Origin: Zanthoxylum bungeanum
Lineage: Eukaryota; Streptophyta; Magnoliopsida; Sapindales; Rutaceae
Assembly (NCBI GenBank): GCA_019454045.1
Contig: SKCR01037647.1
Coordinates: 1-64,000, forward strand
Reading direction: 5' to 3'
DNA: 64,000 nt
Position 1 is the stretch's first letter, and each line of letters opens with the position of its first letter. A program made the position numbers and the translations under genes. The notes beneath the pieces were generated by a model that saw only the letters and a list, made by a program, of their open reading frames with translations, was not told the DNA's origin and did not search any database. Positions 33,403 through 45,462 of this stretch are shown here, in pieces.

Positions 33403-33999
33403 TAGGGGTATCTTAGAGTCAGGTCGACCCGCGAGCCAACCAACCCGACCCGACCCGTCGGGTTTACAAATTTTAAATTTTAATTTCGGTCAATTTGGAC
33501 CTGACTCGAAATGTCAGGTCGGGTCGCGGGTTTTGGACAGAAAATTCAGATCTGACCCAACCCGACCCGATGTAAATGATATTATAATTAAATATATTTT
33601 TAATGATTTAACTTTGACGAGAAAGACTTGTGGCTGGAGTGGCAAAATTTTTCCATGGTCCTGAAGTAGACCCAAGTTTGTTTCCCCCCATTGACAATAT
33701 GAAAATTTTATTTTTTCCTTCTTTTCAAGAAAAGAAAAATGTTGTGCTGCTGGTGGGATTCGATCATGAGATTAGGTATTAATCAATCTCATATTTTTCC
33801 ACTTCAACAACACATATATTGTAAAATTTTGCATAAAAAATATATATTATTTTCAATGCAGATTATACGACCCGACCCGTTTCGACCCGACCCGCGCGGG
33901 TCACTTCCTTAAATTTCGGGTTTCGGGTCAAATGACCCGTTTGACCCGACCCGATCGGGTCATAAAAAAATTGAAAAACCCGACCCGTGAACACCCCTA
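33403..33999. mobile_element. Second non-autonomous hAT element with perfect 8-bp TSD
   Basis: The left end is TAGGGGTATCTTAG and the right end in reverse is TAGGGGTGTTCACG. Flanks ATTGTGGG (33395-33402) and ATTGTGGG (34000-34007) are identical. Both subterminal zones are rich in ACCCGACCCGACCCG-like motifs. There is no transposase. It is 597 bp long and sits inside the chromovirus-like LTR. The frame at 33398-33664 is an artefact of this element. Confidence 0.9.
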
Positions 34000-34309
34000 A
34001 TTGTGGGATCAGTTTCGCATTTCGAATGTCAGGTTGAGGTAGGGATTTAGTTTCATACCTTAATTGCGATTTTAATCTATTTTGTTTATATTAGTCTGTT
34101 ATGCTTATAAAAATATCATAAAATATATTTTAATATTAGTCATGTTGTTATTGAATGTGATATGGCGCGCCGGGTGGCACGACGGGATCATTATGAATTT
34201 ATTTGTTTTATTTTTATAAATATATGCATGGCAGTATAAGTTTAAAATGGAATGGACCTGGATTGGTAATGAATATTTAAAATTTGGATATATGTAAAAT
34301 TGCTATATG

Positions 34310-34690
34310 TAGAGCCCTGTTGTGGCGCACATCATGAATATTGTATTACCTCGTTGTGATATTTGTTTTTGTGGAGCCCCATTGTGGCATACACTAAAGA
34401 CTCTGGTTGCCTCATTGTGGAAATTTTTACGAGGCCCCGAGTGGCACTATTTGGACAGTGATGACATGTCCCTTGGTGTAAGTCCCTATCTGTGCAATGT
34501 TTGTTTATTATTATCCTATTGTGGCATTTGATTGCGGCAAACATTATATACCTATATTGCCTCGTTATGACATTTGATCATGTGGAGCCCTGTTGCGACA
34601 CACATCTTAGACCTATATTACCCTGTTGTGGCATTTGATTATGTGATGTTCCGTTACGACGCACATTATAAGCCTATTATAGACATTACA
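34310..34690. repeat. Diverged 60-75 bp tandem repeats in the chromovirus-like LTR
   Basis: About five units each contain variants of GTGGAGCCCTGTTGTGGCA and CCTATATTGCCTCGTTGTGA. A sixth partial unit continues at 46808 after the inserted block. Confidence 0.65.
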
Positions 34691-36181
34691 TTTTTACAGC
34701 CCAATTATTAGTCTCTTATAAGGACACATCTGAAGAGTTTAGGGAAGTTGTAAGGTCTAATGCTGGAAAGAAAGAAACCTTTAAAAAAAACCCAAGCCAA
34801 AGTTCTAGCCAGACATCACCTATGTCTTGCCTGGTAAAAACCCTCATGTATAGTCAGATGTCTTTAAAGTCTATCCGGATATCTATCGTGTTTCCAAAAT
34901 TGCAGAAGGACTCGAATCTTTATTTTGGTTTCCCTTTTAACCGGTTTCCATAAATACAGAACCTTTCTTCTTAATCAGTTTCCCAAATAATGTTTTTCCA
35001 TAATAATGATTTTCCTTATCAAATGGATATTTTCCATAATAGCCATAACCTTAGCATTATAAAAGAGCATACGTTCTTCACTTTTAAAAGATATGTTTTT
35101 TAGGATTCATAACAAAGACATACAAAAAAAAATAGAGAATGATAGTCAAAAGCGGAGCCAAAAGAAGTTTCTAAACCAATCACCAAGTAAACAAAACCAC
35201 ACCAACCCCAAAACATGCACAATAACCCTTTGAATTATTTCTAACAAGAGACCAAAAACAACGAACTAAACTTTCAACAGTCGATTAACGCTTGAGGTAT
35301 GACATGAAGACCCCCTAAAACTTAAACTTCATCTTTAAAATTTATGGTTTTGGTGATACCGTATATCTGGACGGACATCTTGCATATCCGACCAGACATG
35401 CACTCATTCTACAGAAATTCTGCCACATGAATGGCTACAAGCCGACCACGAATTTCTGGTGGTATATAAGATGAAAACCATGATGTAGATTCCATAGTCG
35501 AATCTAAATAGACTGTAGTATGGTTTGCACTTGGGATACTACTCCACAAACCACCATTAAACCGATGTGCCTAGGTTTGTTTCCGTTTTCACTATTAATA
35601 TGTTTAATATATGATTGCCATGAGATTTACTAATATCAGATTGTCTGCTTTAGTCACTGTCTTACCATTCTGATGTCAAATCTATAATTATTCGTATGTA
35701 TTAGTCAGCATTTTTAGTTATGCTGTAAACTCCGGCCAGACTTCCTGCAAGTCCGGCAGGACATTCATTAAAATCTTTTCAGCCATGTAATTAAATCCAA
35801 CCAGAACTCCGCGAGTCCAGGCCAGTAAAACATACCTCTACTTACTTTGATTATGATATTATTTATTGTGTGGTTGTGTGTGATATAAACTATTCGTGTG
35901 CGATTTATGCATTATAAGACATGTGGATCCTTCTTTGAGTCTGCATATTATACTAAAACAAGTAATGGAACATTCTGAACTCAAGCGGGTTTAAAGTCAG
36001 ACCTTACGAGGGATGTAGTGTGATCTTAAATCATTCCCAGTATCTTATACTAGGTGTCAACTCATTTATTCTTCGATTAGTCTCATGTGGGCTAATCTGT
36101 ACTCTCTACGAGCTGTAAGCTCAACAGTATCGTGGTCGCCGTTGTCATATGCATAGCGGTAAACCTCGCTTCGCTCCTACA
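34690..36181 (+). repeat. Tat LTR, plus-strand copy A
   Basis: It aligns with 45463-46807 and with the 3' part of the minus-strand Tat LTR (7560-6675). It ends in CTACA at 36181, two bases before a decayed PBS. Its left boundary against the host LTR is not exact. Open frames are spurious. Confidence 0.65.
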
Positions 36182-36183
36182 GA

Positions 36184-36201
36184 TGGAAAATCCACTGGGG
36201 A
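36184..36201 (+). promoter_or_regulatory. Decayed Tat primer-binding site
   Basis: TGGAAAATCCACTGGGGA occupies the position of the intact site at 6655-6672 and differs from it at three bases. A leader matching that of the other Tat copy continues to 36414. Confidence 0.7.
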
Positions 36202-36414
36202 TAGAGAATCACCCCGAAATAATACCTTGTGGTATCCATGATAAGATTAAGGTGAATCATGTCTTCATTCTTTTTATATACCCTTCCAACCCGATAGCGT
36301 TGGATATGGTGAAATCTCTTTCACTCAAGGCGTTGGATCGCTATATGATGATACCCCTCACTCGTTGGCACGTACCCTTGAGGTATAAAAAAAAGTGTGT
36401 TCTTTGGTCGTTAG

Positions 36415-39400
36415 TGATGTAGTTGGTGCTTGGAGTGCTAATCCGAATTGTATATTTTATTATTTATTAATAAAAACTATATTTTTCATTTCATACCTGA
36501 TTAATGGTATTGTCATTATGCCTATTAAATTGATGTATAGATGTGCTAAGAATGACATCGACCTTAGAATAGTTTTGACACTAGGTGTAAACTATTCTTA
36601 AAGTAAATATTCCTAGTCGTTGGTTTTGGAATACAGTCGAATTCATATAACTTACAAGACTAGCACATGTCGTATATTGGAATTGGAGTTCAAATGGTTT
36701 AACGCGATGTACCATGAGTTTTGGAAACTCGTATAGACATGTGGGTATTCGTTGGAGCGAATACTGAATGACTTATAGGTGATTCCTAATAATTGGAAGT
36801 ATAAACATCGTCAATAGGAATCTCCTCGAGTCGAGTAGCATATGTAATCCTTTGACTATATGATATAATTGATTTTTTGTCAGATCCTCCACACTTTGAT
36901 GCCATGTATGTCAGAAACCTTTCATTGTTTGGCCTCTAGATGTTCGTTGGGTATGGACCGATGCACTCAGTAATCAAGTGCGAAGCAAGATATGATCTAT
37001 CGGTCCGTATATGTACCATAAGGGGTTTAGGTATCCATATTAGTAAAGTCATGATTCTTAAATCTTTGGCCAAAGTCAATCACCTAGGGTGGATTGCATC
37101 AGTTATAAAGAATCGTGGATATGTCGACATGAGATGTGCGTCTCGAAAACTGGACGGTATATTCTATGTTTCCTAAGCACAACTCGGATAGCCTACGACG
37201 GAGGGATTTTTAAACATATGCGATGACCTCGACTTGTATAGTTCAGAAAGGTCGTTCGTGTTCTTTGCGAATTCGGAGGTGGCCGAATCACGTACATATT
37301 AGCTAGGCTTATATGACGAACGTGTCTGAACTTAGAGAGTCCCAATATGAAGTGTACTCGTTGAGCACTTGGGTAGCCGATTAATTTTGACAAAAGATAA
37401 TATTCGATATTATAATTATCAAATAAGATAATCAAGTGTTATTGGATAACATTGATTATTTACTTTAACCTAATTGGATTAATTGGATTAATTCAATAAT
37501 TACCGATGAGTGATAAATGTATCACTATTTCCCACTCATTAAACTTAATATTTTGTATAGTTTCTTGAGTTTTGTGAATATTTTGATGTCTTTTGTGTTA
37601 TTTTGTAGATAAATAAAGTTTCAGGACATTCTGGAGGTGATTTGGAGCAAAACTGTGAAAATTGGCAAAAAAGGGCATTTTTGTAATTTTGTGAGTCGCG
37701 ACGCCCAAACCCTTGGCGTCGCGACGCCTAACGTGCGCCGAGCTGCTGCTAACGTGCGCCGGGTCCACAGGTCAGAGTTTGAGAAGTTTGACTTTGCTAA
37801 CGTGCGCCGTGCCACATGTCATCATCACAATCGATCTGCTAACGTGCGCCGCATGCCACGTGTCAAAAATTCAACGAGCCGACTTCAGCCAGCCGCCTTG
37901 CCACGTGTCAAAAATTCAACGAGCCGAAATTTTTCAGCCGCCCTGCCACGTGTCCGGTGAGATGCCAAGCAACCAATAAGGTCGTGCCACGTCATCGCGT
38001 AGCGACGCCAAAGCCCTTGGCGTCGCGACGCCCAAGGTCTACCGGAGCCTATAAATTCAGCTTCAAAATTCAGTTTCAAATGTACCTTTTTCTTGAAATC
38101 CTCTGATGTAAATAGGGAGTTTTCTTTTAGTTTCTTTTAATTTCAGTTTTGTAGTTAGTTTTAATTACTTTCTTAAGTAATAATAGTAATTCTATTTTTT
38201 TTAATAGTAATTTTATTTTTACTTTTTACCGTTTTACTATGCGGAGGTACTTTTCCATGTTGAGGTAAAAAGGTAATTCTTTTACTATTTCTCTTTAGAT
38301 TAATCTCCCTTAAATATAATATATAAACTATCTAAAACCTGACTTAATGAGGATACCGTCATACTGGTCGGTTGGTTATTCAATTTAATCTGGTTCAACT
38401 TGACTTAATGAGGATACCGCTATACTGGTCGGTTGGTAATTAAATTTTCTTTCCGCCTTTATGGCTGGTTTATTTTTGTTCCGCCTTTATGGCTGGTTTA
38501 TTAATAAATATTACCGCCTTAATGGCTGGTTGAACTTAATTTGACATAATTAGATTACTGCCTATATGGCTGGTTGGTAAAATTATCACAAATACATATA
38601 TATATATTATTTTATGGGAGATATCTAAATAGTAAATAGTAGAAGTTAATTCCTTTTACCTTAGCATTTTATTTATTTTTCTGCATTTACTTTTTAGTAA
38701 TTTTTATGTCTTTTTTACTTGTCATAACTATGTGTTTAACTAAGTTAATTTTCTAGGGTTGTGATAAAATCTAATATCACCGGTTTATAAGAGGTTATTT
38801 TATAGTTTGAGTAATTTAAAGGTTTACTTATTAAGTCTTAAGTTTAATGCTTCTTATTGTTTGATCACCAATAAGATTGATATGGTAAATCTAAAATGAA
38901 CTAGACAGGGATTTTAGGTTTCAACCTTTGACTTAATAGCCCACGATCTCCTTGAGGATAGATAACCCTTTTTATAGATTTCTTTATAGGATAGACATAT
39001 ACCTGTCGGGCGGGGGTAGCCATAATTGGAACTTAAACTTAATGAATCCAGGTAATTTAATTGACATAGACATATGATTCAATTGGGTTAAACTGGGTAT
39101 TTGCGTCTGACCATCGACAGATGCTTTCGCATAAATTCGTGTTCCAGGTTAGTAAACTGATTTATTACACAAACATAAAATAATCACTTCATCTTTTAAA
39201 AGATATTAGAATGATTCACAACCCTAGATCTTTGAGTCTTTTATTTTCCTTAGTATTTTCTCTTGTCTTTTTATTTATTTATTTAGCAAATCTACAATCA
39301 ACCAAATCAATCAAGCAATCATTCTCTTCTCCCTCAATTAGATATCTGTAAATAAATAGTATCAACAATTAATAACAATAGTAGGAATTAAGTCCTCGTG

Positions 39401-40887
39401 GGATCGATATTTTTATACTACTTGAACGATACGTGCGCTTGCGTTATACGTGTGTGTTTACGCCGGTCAATTACACAAGGGCTTAATTGTAAAATCATAA
39501 TTATCTCTACCATTTGAGGATATTATGATAATTGTAAGTATGTAATAATAGGTGGTTTTGGCTTGATTTAATTGGATTAAATCAAAGTGGCAAACATTTA
39601 ACTAATTCATTCCTAATCCTTGGCTTGATTAATTAGATTAAATCAAAGTGGGAGACAATGGAGATTATTCACTCCTAATTATACATATTTGGACAAATTA
39701 GATTAAGCCCACTTAAAAGTTGATTACAATTTTTATTAATTAAAAATTGCCTAAGTTTTGCTATAAATAGCAAGCTTTATGAAGGTTTTAATTACAAGAA
39801 AAATAACAAGTACAATAACAAGTTAAACATAAGCAAAAGCTTGAGTAAGCTATACACAAGTTGTTCTTGAGAGATTAGCCTAAGTTAGAGAAGTGTTTAG
39901 AGAAGCTTGTGAGGTCTCTAAAAAATTTCATTAAGGAGAAATCAAGATTAGATCTTGAAGTGAAGCTTGCTAGAAATGGAAATCAAGGTTGGATCTTGAA
40001 GTCAAGCTTGCACACCTTGGAGGTTCTCCAATAATTTCAACAAATGAGAAGTAGATTGGATCTTGCATCAAGCTTACTAGGTAATGTTTGATCTTCTCCT
40101 AAGCTATGTTTATTTGTGTATTAGATGCATGATCACATAGCTTCATGTTGAATAAGGCTAATCAATTGTGTGTTAGGATACTTTAGACGTATAAACACAA
40201 CATGATTGCAATTAGGTCAAAGATGTTCATGTTGGACATGGAACAATTAATTAGAGTTTGAAACTCTAGATTAAAGCTTAGAGCTATGGCTACCATTCTA
40301 CAATCACTTAACCACCTTTGGGTGACCTAGAATTGTTCACGAGATATTTTTTATTGGGATTCTAATTTGGTGTTGTGTATTTGATTCAAAATTTACGCAA
40401 GTGCGTATTTAGAATAAATTTATGTTTTGTAAAAATATTTGTTATTTTGAAACACTTGATTTTTATTCTATAACATGTGTTAATGTTGGTTTTGAAATTA
40501 AAAATTAATTTTGGGTGTTTTTGAAGTGTTTAGGGAGAACCGAATAGATTAGGGTAAATCACCTTAATCCATTCAGCTCACTGGAAAGTGAGCTAAATGT
40601 GTGAAATGAAAAAAAAAAAAAGGTGATCAGCGCTACAGTGCGCACACAGTTCCCGCATGCATTGTAGCGGGAGCGTTCGTACTGCGTGCGTGAGAATTTT
40701 GTTTTCGCTCGTTCTGGAGCTTCCGAACTCTGATTCAGTCCCGGTTTTTTCCTATACACTCGTAATGGAATATAGTATCTCACTAAATGATTTAAAATTA
40801 CACTCATACTTGATATCTATGGGTTAGACCCATTTCCACTGTGAGGGGCACCGATCCAACCCTAGGGGTTCCACAACTGTCCCAACA
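36415..40887 (+). repeat. 5' LTR of the copia element (LTR-C), interrupted
   Basis: It starts TGATGTAGTTGGTGCTTGGA and ends CTGTCCCAACA, followed by TAA and the PBS. The solo LTR at 37504-39469 plus one copy of its duplication are later additions. Other LTR-C copies at 9283-10297, 19760-21036, 26177-29011 and 29012-31270 support the ends. Confidence 0.8.
37504..39469 (+). repeat. Gypsy solo LTR with perfect 5-bp TSD
   Basis: It starts CGATGAGTGATAAATGTATC, related to the LTR starts at 2113 and 16361 with T to C at the first base, and ends GCCGGTCA. ATTAC (37499-37503) and ATTAC (39470-39474) flank it. The 1966-bp unit has no internal coding, so it is a solo LTR left by recombination. It contains two copies of the 14-bp palindrome GGCGTCGCGACGCC (37715-37728, 38019-38032), four copies of GCTAACGTGCGCCG, and repeats of TGGCTGGTT at 38340-38580. 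Confidence 0.92.
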
Positions 40888-40890
40888 TAA

Positions 40891-40903
40891 TGGTATCAAT
40901 AGC
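40891..40903 (+). promoter_or_regulatory. Copia primer-binding site, slightly decayed
   Basis: TGGTATCAATAGC lies three bases after the LTR end and resembles the tRNA-Met site TGGTATCAGAGC. The leader at 40904-41649 contains five copies of a phrase like CAATATCGTCATTAGTGTGA, a tandem-like leader repeat, and no coding. Confidence 0.75.
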
Positions 40904-41649
40904 AAAGGCTTAACCACACAACACATGTTTTGAATCTATGCCATAGTAATTTTAATTTAATTATGCATAAGACATATTGGATATGTATTGCATGTTTTAA
41001 ATTAAAACTTTGACCTAATTAAGTTAATGACTTGATTGTCATAAATCTGATGTGATTAGGTGATTACTTTATTAAGTAATAATATTAATAATGTTGGAGC
41101 ATTATTGGATGGTCTGTCTTGTCAATACGGAGATGAATGGGTTCTTACTACTTATATCCATTATCATTATTAGTGTGAGGGTATAAGTGCTCGAAACTTA
41201 GGTCGCTTTGGTAAAACATTAGATGTATCGTGATGAGTTAATGTAGTCGCCCAATATCGTCATTAGTGTGAGGGTGTATATACGAAGCTCATTAGTGCAC
41301 ATTGACAAGTATATACCTAGAACACGTCTTAATCCAATATCGTCATTAGTGTGAGGATAAGAAACGGTTCGGGACCAAACTAGGAGTCACATGAAGTGAT
41401 TGACATTGGAGGTCTACCTAATGAGTTTACAAAAGCCAATATCGTCATTAGTGTGAGGCTGGAGTAAATGTCATGGGATTAACTTCCCACTATGAAATTT
41501 TGGTAGTCAAATTTCTCCATTAATGGAGATTACGGAATTACGTAAAGTAGTGGGATGGCACTAATAGATTTAAAATTCCATAATCAATTAGTGTTATCAC
41601 TTTTGAAATGAAAACTGTTATGCTACTACTCAAAGATGTTGTCTTGTAG

Positions 41650-42480
41650 ATGGCTGCCACTAATCCATTGATGAAACTTTTGGATTCCTATAAGCTAAAA
41701 GGAGTCGAGAACTATTTCAAATGGGAAATGAACTTACGCTTTGTCTTGAAGTATGAAAAGTTGACTTATGTCACGATCAATCCACTGTCTGTTGATATCG
41801 ATCCTGACTCCACTCCAGAAGAGTGAGAAACTTTTGATAGATGGAAGGATGATAACCTGAAGGTGAAATCCTACATCTTGGGATCAATGGTTCCAGATTT
41901 GCTGAGACAGTACATTGAAGTACCAGATGCTTGGAGTATAATGCGAACACTCAAAGAGTTATTCGAGGCAAATCAAGAGATGGAACTTTATCGAAGGTCT
42001 AAGGAATTATTCCATGCTGAACTCAAGGAGGGAGGAGCTGTCAGCACTCATGTTTTGAACATGATCGACCAGATTCGATATCTGGAATGACAGGGCATTG
42101 TGTTTGATGAACGACTGGGCCGTAATTTGATTATATCTTCTTTGTCTTGTTCTTATACTGGTTTTGTATTAAATTTTCATATGCATTCGATGCAAGCCAC
42201 ATACGAAGAAATTCATAAAATGCTACGTATGGCGGAGCAAGATTTGAAGAAAGGCAACCCCACACTATATATCTATGGTGGAGCTGGCTCTTCAAATACT
42301 TCTGGGAAGTCAAAAAAAATCAAGATGGAGAAGAAGAAGATATCAAAGAAAAACTCCAAGAAGCACAAAGACGCAAAACCGAAAGTAGCTCGTGACCAAT
42401 ATCTACAATGCAAGAAGTCTGGACACTGGAAGAAGGACCGTCCAGAGCTTAAAGGAAAAGCAGAACCCTCAGGTACGCTT
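41650..42480 (+). pseudogene. Copia gag, broken
   Basis: ATG at 41650 opens MAATNPLMKLLDSYKLKGVE, the usual start of plant copia gag (UBN2-type). In-frame stops occur at about 41824 and 42088. The core holds SYILGSMVPDLLRQYIEVPD and AELKEGGAVSTHVLNMIDQI. Toward the end a basic Lys/Ser-rich tract precedes a zinc knuckle reduced to QCKKSGHWKKD, in which the first and last cysteines of the CCHC motif are not present. Gag would package element RNA, but this copy cannot make the full protein. Confidence 0.85.
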
Positions 42481-45462
42481 TGTATTTTTCCAATTATTGA
42501 CATCTCATTAACCTTATATGCAAATAATGGATGGGTGTTAGACACTGGCTGTACTACTCATATTTGCAATTTCCTGCAAGAAATGAGGGTTAAAAGAAGG
42601 CTAAATAAAGGGAGATCCAGCTTAGAGTTGGAATGGCGAGACATTGGATATCAAGGCCATAGGAACTGTTGTTCTAGATCTCCCAAATGGATGTAAATTA
42701 GATTTGTATGACTGTTATTATGTTCCCTCAATTATCAGACAAATAATATCACTGTCAATATTAGATAAAGAAAGATATAAAATAAACATTAAGGATGAAA
42801 CTTTATGTTTGTATGATAAGATAATTTATTGAAATGTGAATGTTCTTTATCAAACGGTCACTATGTTTTGGAAACATGTAGAGATGTCTTTAATATAAAG
42901 AAAATGCAAGTAGGTAGTCTGAATTAAATAATACTGAATTATGACATATGAGATTGGGCCACATAGGTGTTAGACGTCTATCCAAATTGGTAAAGGATGG
43001 TTTGATTGAAAATCTTACCTTAGATCCTTATCCGATTTGTGAGTCATGTATCCAAGGAAATATGATAAAGGCCTCATTTCAAGGTGTTAGACATCGTGCT
43101 GGAGATTTACTGGAGCTAATACACAGCGCTGTGTATGGTCCATTAAATCATGCCGCTCATGAAGGTTCAACATATTTTGTGACTTTCACAGATAACAAGT
43201 CTAGATATGGATATGTCTATCTGATGAAACATAAGTCGGAAACATTTGACAAGTTCAAAATATTCTGAAACGAAGTAGAAAAACAAACCAGTAAATTCAT
43301 CAAGTGCCTTAGATCAGATCGAGGTGGTGAATACATGAGTGAAGAATTCAGAAATTATTTAAGGGAGAATGAAATTCTTGCCCAATATAGCCCACCAGGA
43401 ACACCTCAACACAATGGAGTGTCTAAGCGTAGAAATCGTACTTTATTGGATATGGTGCGAACAATGATGAGCTATACAGATCTTCCTTATTACCTCTAGG
43501 GTTACGCTTTACAAATTGTTGCCTACATAATTAATAGGGTTACATCGAAAGTTGTTTCTATGACTCTCTATCAAATATGGTTCGGTAGAAATCCAAGTCT
43601 TAAGCATTTAAAGATTTGGGGTTGTCCTGCATACGTTAGAATTGTGCAGCGGGATAAACTAGCACCCAGAGGGTATAAATGTAGGTTCGTTGGATATCCT
43701 GATAATTCCATAGGATATCAATTCTACGATTCCGAGCAACGAAATGTATTTGTTGTTCGCTTTACAACTTTTCTTGAAAAGCAATTTTTGAGAGAAAATA
43801 CGAATTATAGAGAGATTAAACTTGACGAGTTTGATCCTAACATTAAGGAACCTGAGATGAAACCAGAGATCCAAATAGGTGAAGGATCTACAACACAGGT
43901 TCTACGTAAGTCGAATAGAATATCAAGGCCTCCTGAGAGACTATTTTTAACATCTGATGTGAGTCTTGATGTTCTCCTATTGGAGGAAATAGATCTAACT
44001 ATGTATACAAAAGCGATATTGGATATCGATTCGGGAAATGGCAGGAAGCCATGAAATCCAAAATGAATTCAACGCATGCCAATCAAGTCTGGGACTTAGT
44101 TGAACTTCCTTAATGAGTTAAACCTATTGGTTGTAAATGGGTTTACAAAAGGAAGTGATGGCCCAACGGAAAGGTGGAAACCTTTAAGGCCCGACTGGTA
44201 GCGAAAGGTTACACTCAACGTCCTGGGATTGACTATGAGGAAACTTTTTCACCAGTAGCCATGATAAAATCCATTAGGATTCTTTTAGCCATTGCTGCAT
44301 ATCACGACTATGAGATATGACAAATGAATGTGAAAATTGCTTTCCTAAATGGATTCCTTGAAGATGATATCTATATGGAACAACCAGAGGGTTTCGTATC
44401 CAATGAGACTTCAAACTTGGTTTGTAAGCTCCAAAAGTCTATTTATGGACTTAAACAGACATCCCGAAGTTGGAATCGTCGTTTTGATGAGATAAGTAGA
44501 TTATCTGGATTCATCAAAAACGAGGAAGAACCATATGTTTATAAGAAAGTGAGTGGGAGCATGATAGTTTTCCTAGTCTTGTATGTAAATGACATCCTTA
44601 TCATAGGAAATGAAATAGGGATGATGCAAAGTGTGAAAGCCTACATTTGCAAAACCTTCTCCATGAAAGATATAGGTGAAGCTTCTTATATACTAGGTAT
44701 AAGCCTCTACCGAGATAGAGTTAGGAAGCTTATAGGGTTGTCACAATCGACATACATAGATAAGATGTTAAAAAGGTACAATTTTACCAACTACAAGGCA
44801 GCAAATGTACCTTTCCGATACGGCATACATCTTTCGAATAAAATGGCACCTCAAACTGAGGAAGAGAGAGCTAGGATGTCTAAATTTTCGTATGCTTCTT
44901 GTATTGGAAGCATAATATATACTATATTATGTATAAGACCTGACATCAGTTTCGGCGTCAGTGTGACCAGTCGATATCAATCTGATCCAGGTAATGATAA
45001 TTGGACAACCGTGAAACATATCCTAAAATATCTTAAAGGCACCAAGGATAAGTTTCTAATATATGGAGAAAATGAGCTACAAGTTAAGGGTTATACAGAC
45101 TCCGACTTCCAGGGAGATCCAGATGATAGAAAATCTACATCCGGATACATATTTACCCTTAATGGTGGTGCTGTTAATTGGCGTTGTTCAAAGCAAGGCT
45201 CAACAACTGATTCCACCACTAAGGCGGAATTTATAGCGGCTTCAGAAGCTGCTAAAGAAGCTGTTTGGATAAGAAATTTTATCACAGAACTTGGTGTTGT
45301 ACCTAGTATTGCAGATTCAATCCCATTCTACTGTGATAATAATGGAGCATCGCGCAGGCTAAGAAGCCGAGAGCGCATTCCAAGTCTAAACACATGGAAA
45401 GAAAATACCGCATAATTAGAGAGATAATTAAACGAAAATACATAGTGGTCTTGAAGGTTCAA
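42481..45462 (+). pseudogene. Copia pol (protease, integrase, RT, RNase H), broken
   Basis: The protease has WVLDTGCTTHICN with its catalytic DTG, then a frameshift. The pre-integrase zinc region is MRLGHIGVRRLSKLVKDG with CESCIQGN. The integrase reads HSAVYGP where the family has an acidic residue at the third position, keeps RSDRGGEYM, and reads GVSKRRNRT where the catalytic glutamate is expected. Stops occur at about 43268 and 43498. RT (about 44100-45000) reads LYVNDILIIG, with N in place of the first catalytic Asp of the YVDD box. RNase H follows (YTDSDFQGDPDDRKSTSGYI). After 45340 the frame shifts. Three separate active-site substitutions plus stops show that the copy is dead. Confidence 0.9.

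Larger units (their letters stand above)
36415..45462 (+). mobile_element. Ty1/copia element (LTR-C family), 3' end missing, inactive
   Basis: A 5' LTR (36415-40887, split by a solo LTR), tRNA-Met-like PBS, gag and pol lie in the copia order protease, integrase, RT, RNase H. The coding region runs to about 45462, where sequence switches to a Tat LTR, so the 3' LTR is lost. Many stops and frameshifts are present. The LTR without its insertion is about 2.5 kb, long for a copia element and in the range of Angela-like families. The lineage is an inference. Confidence 0.85.
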
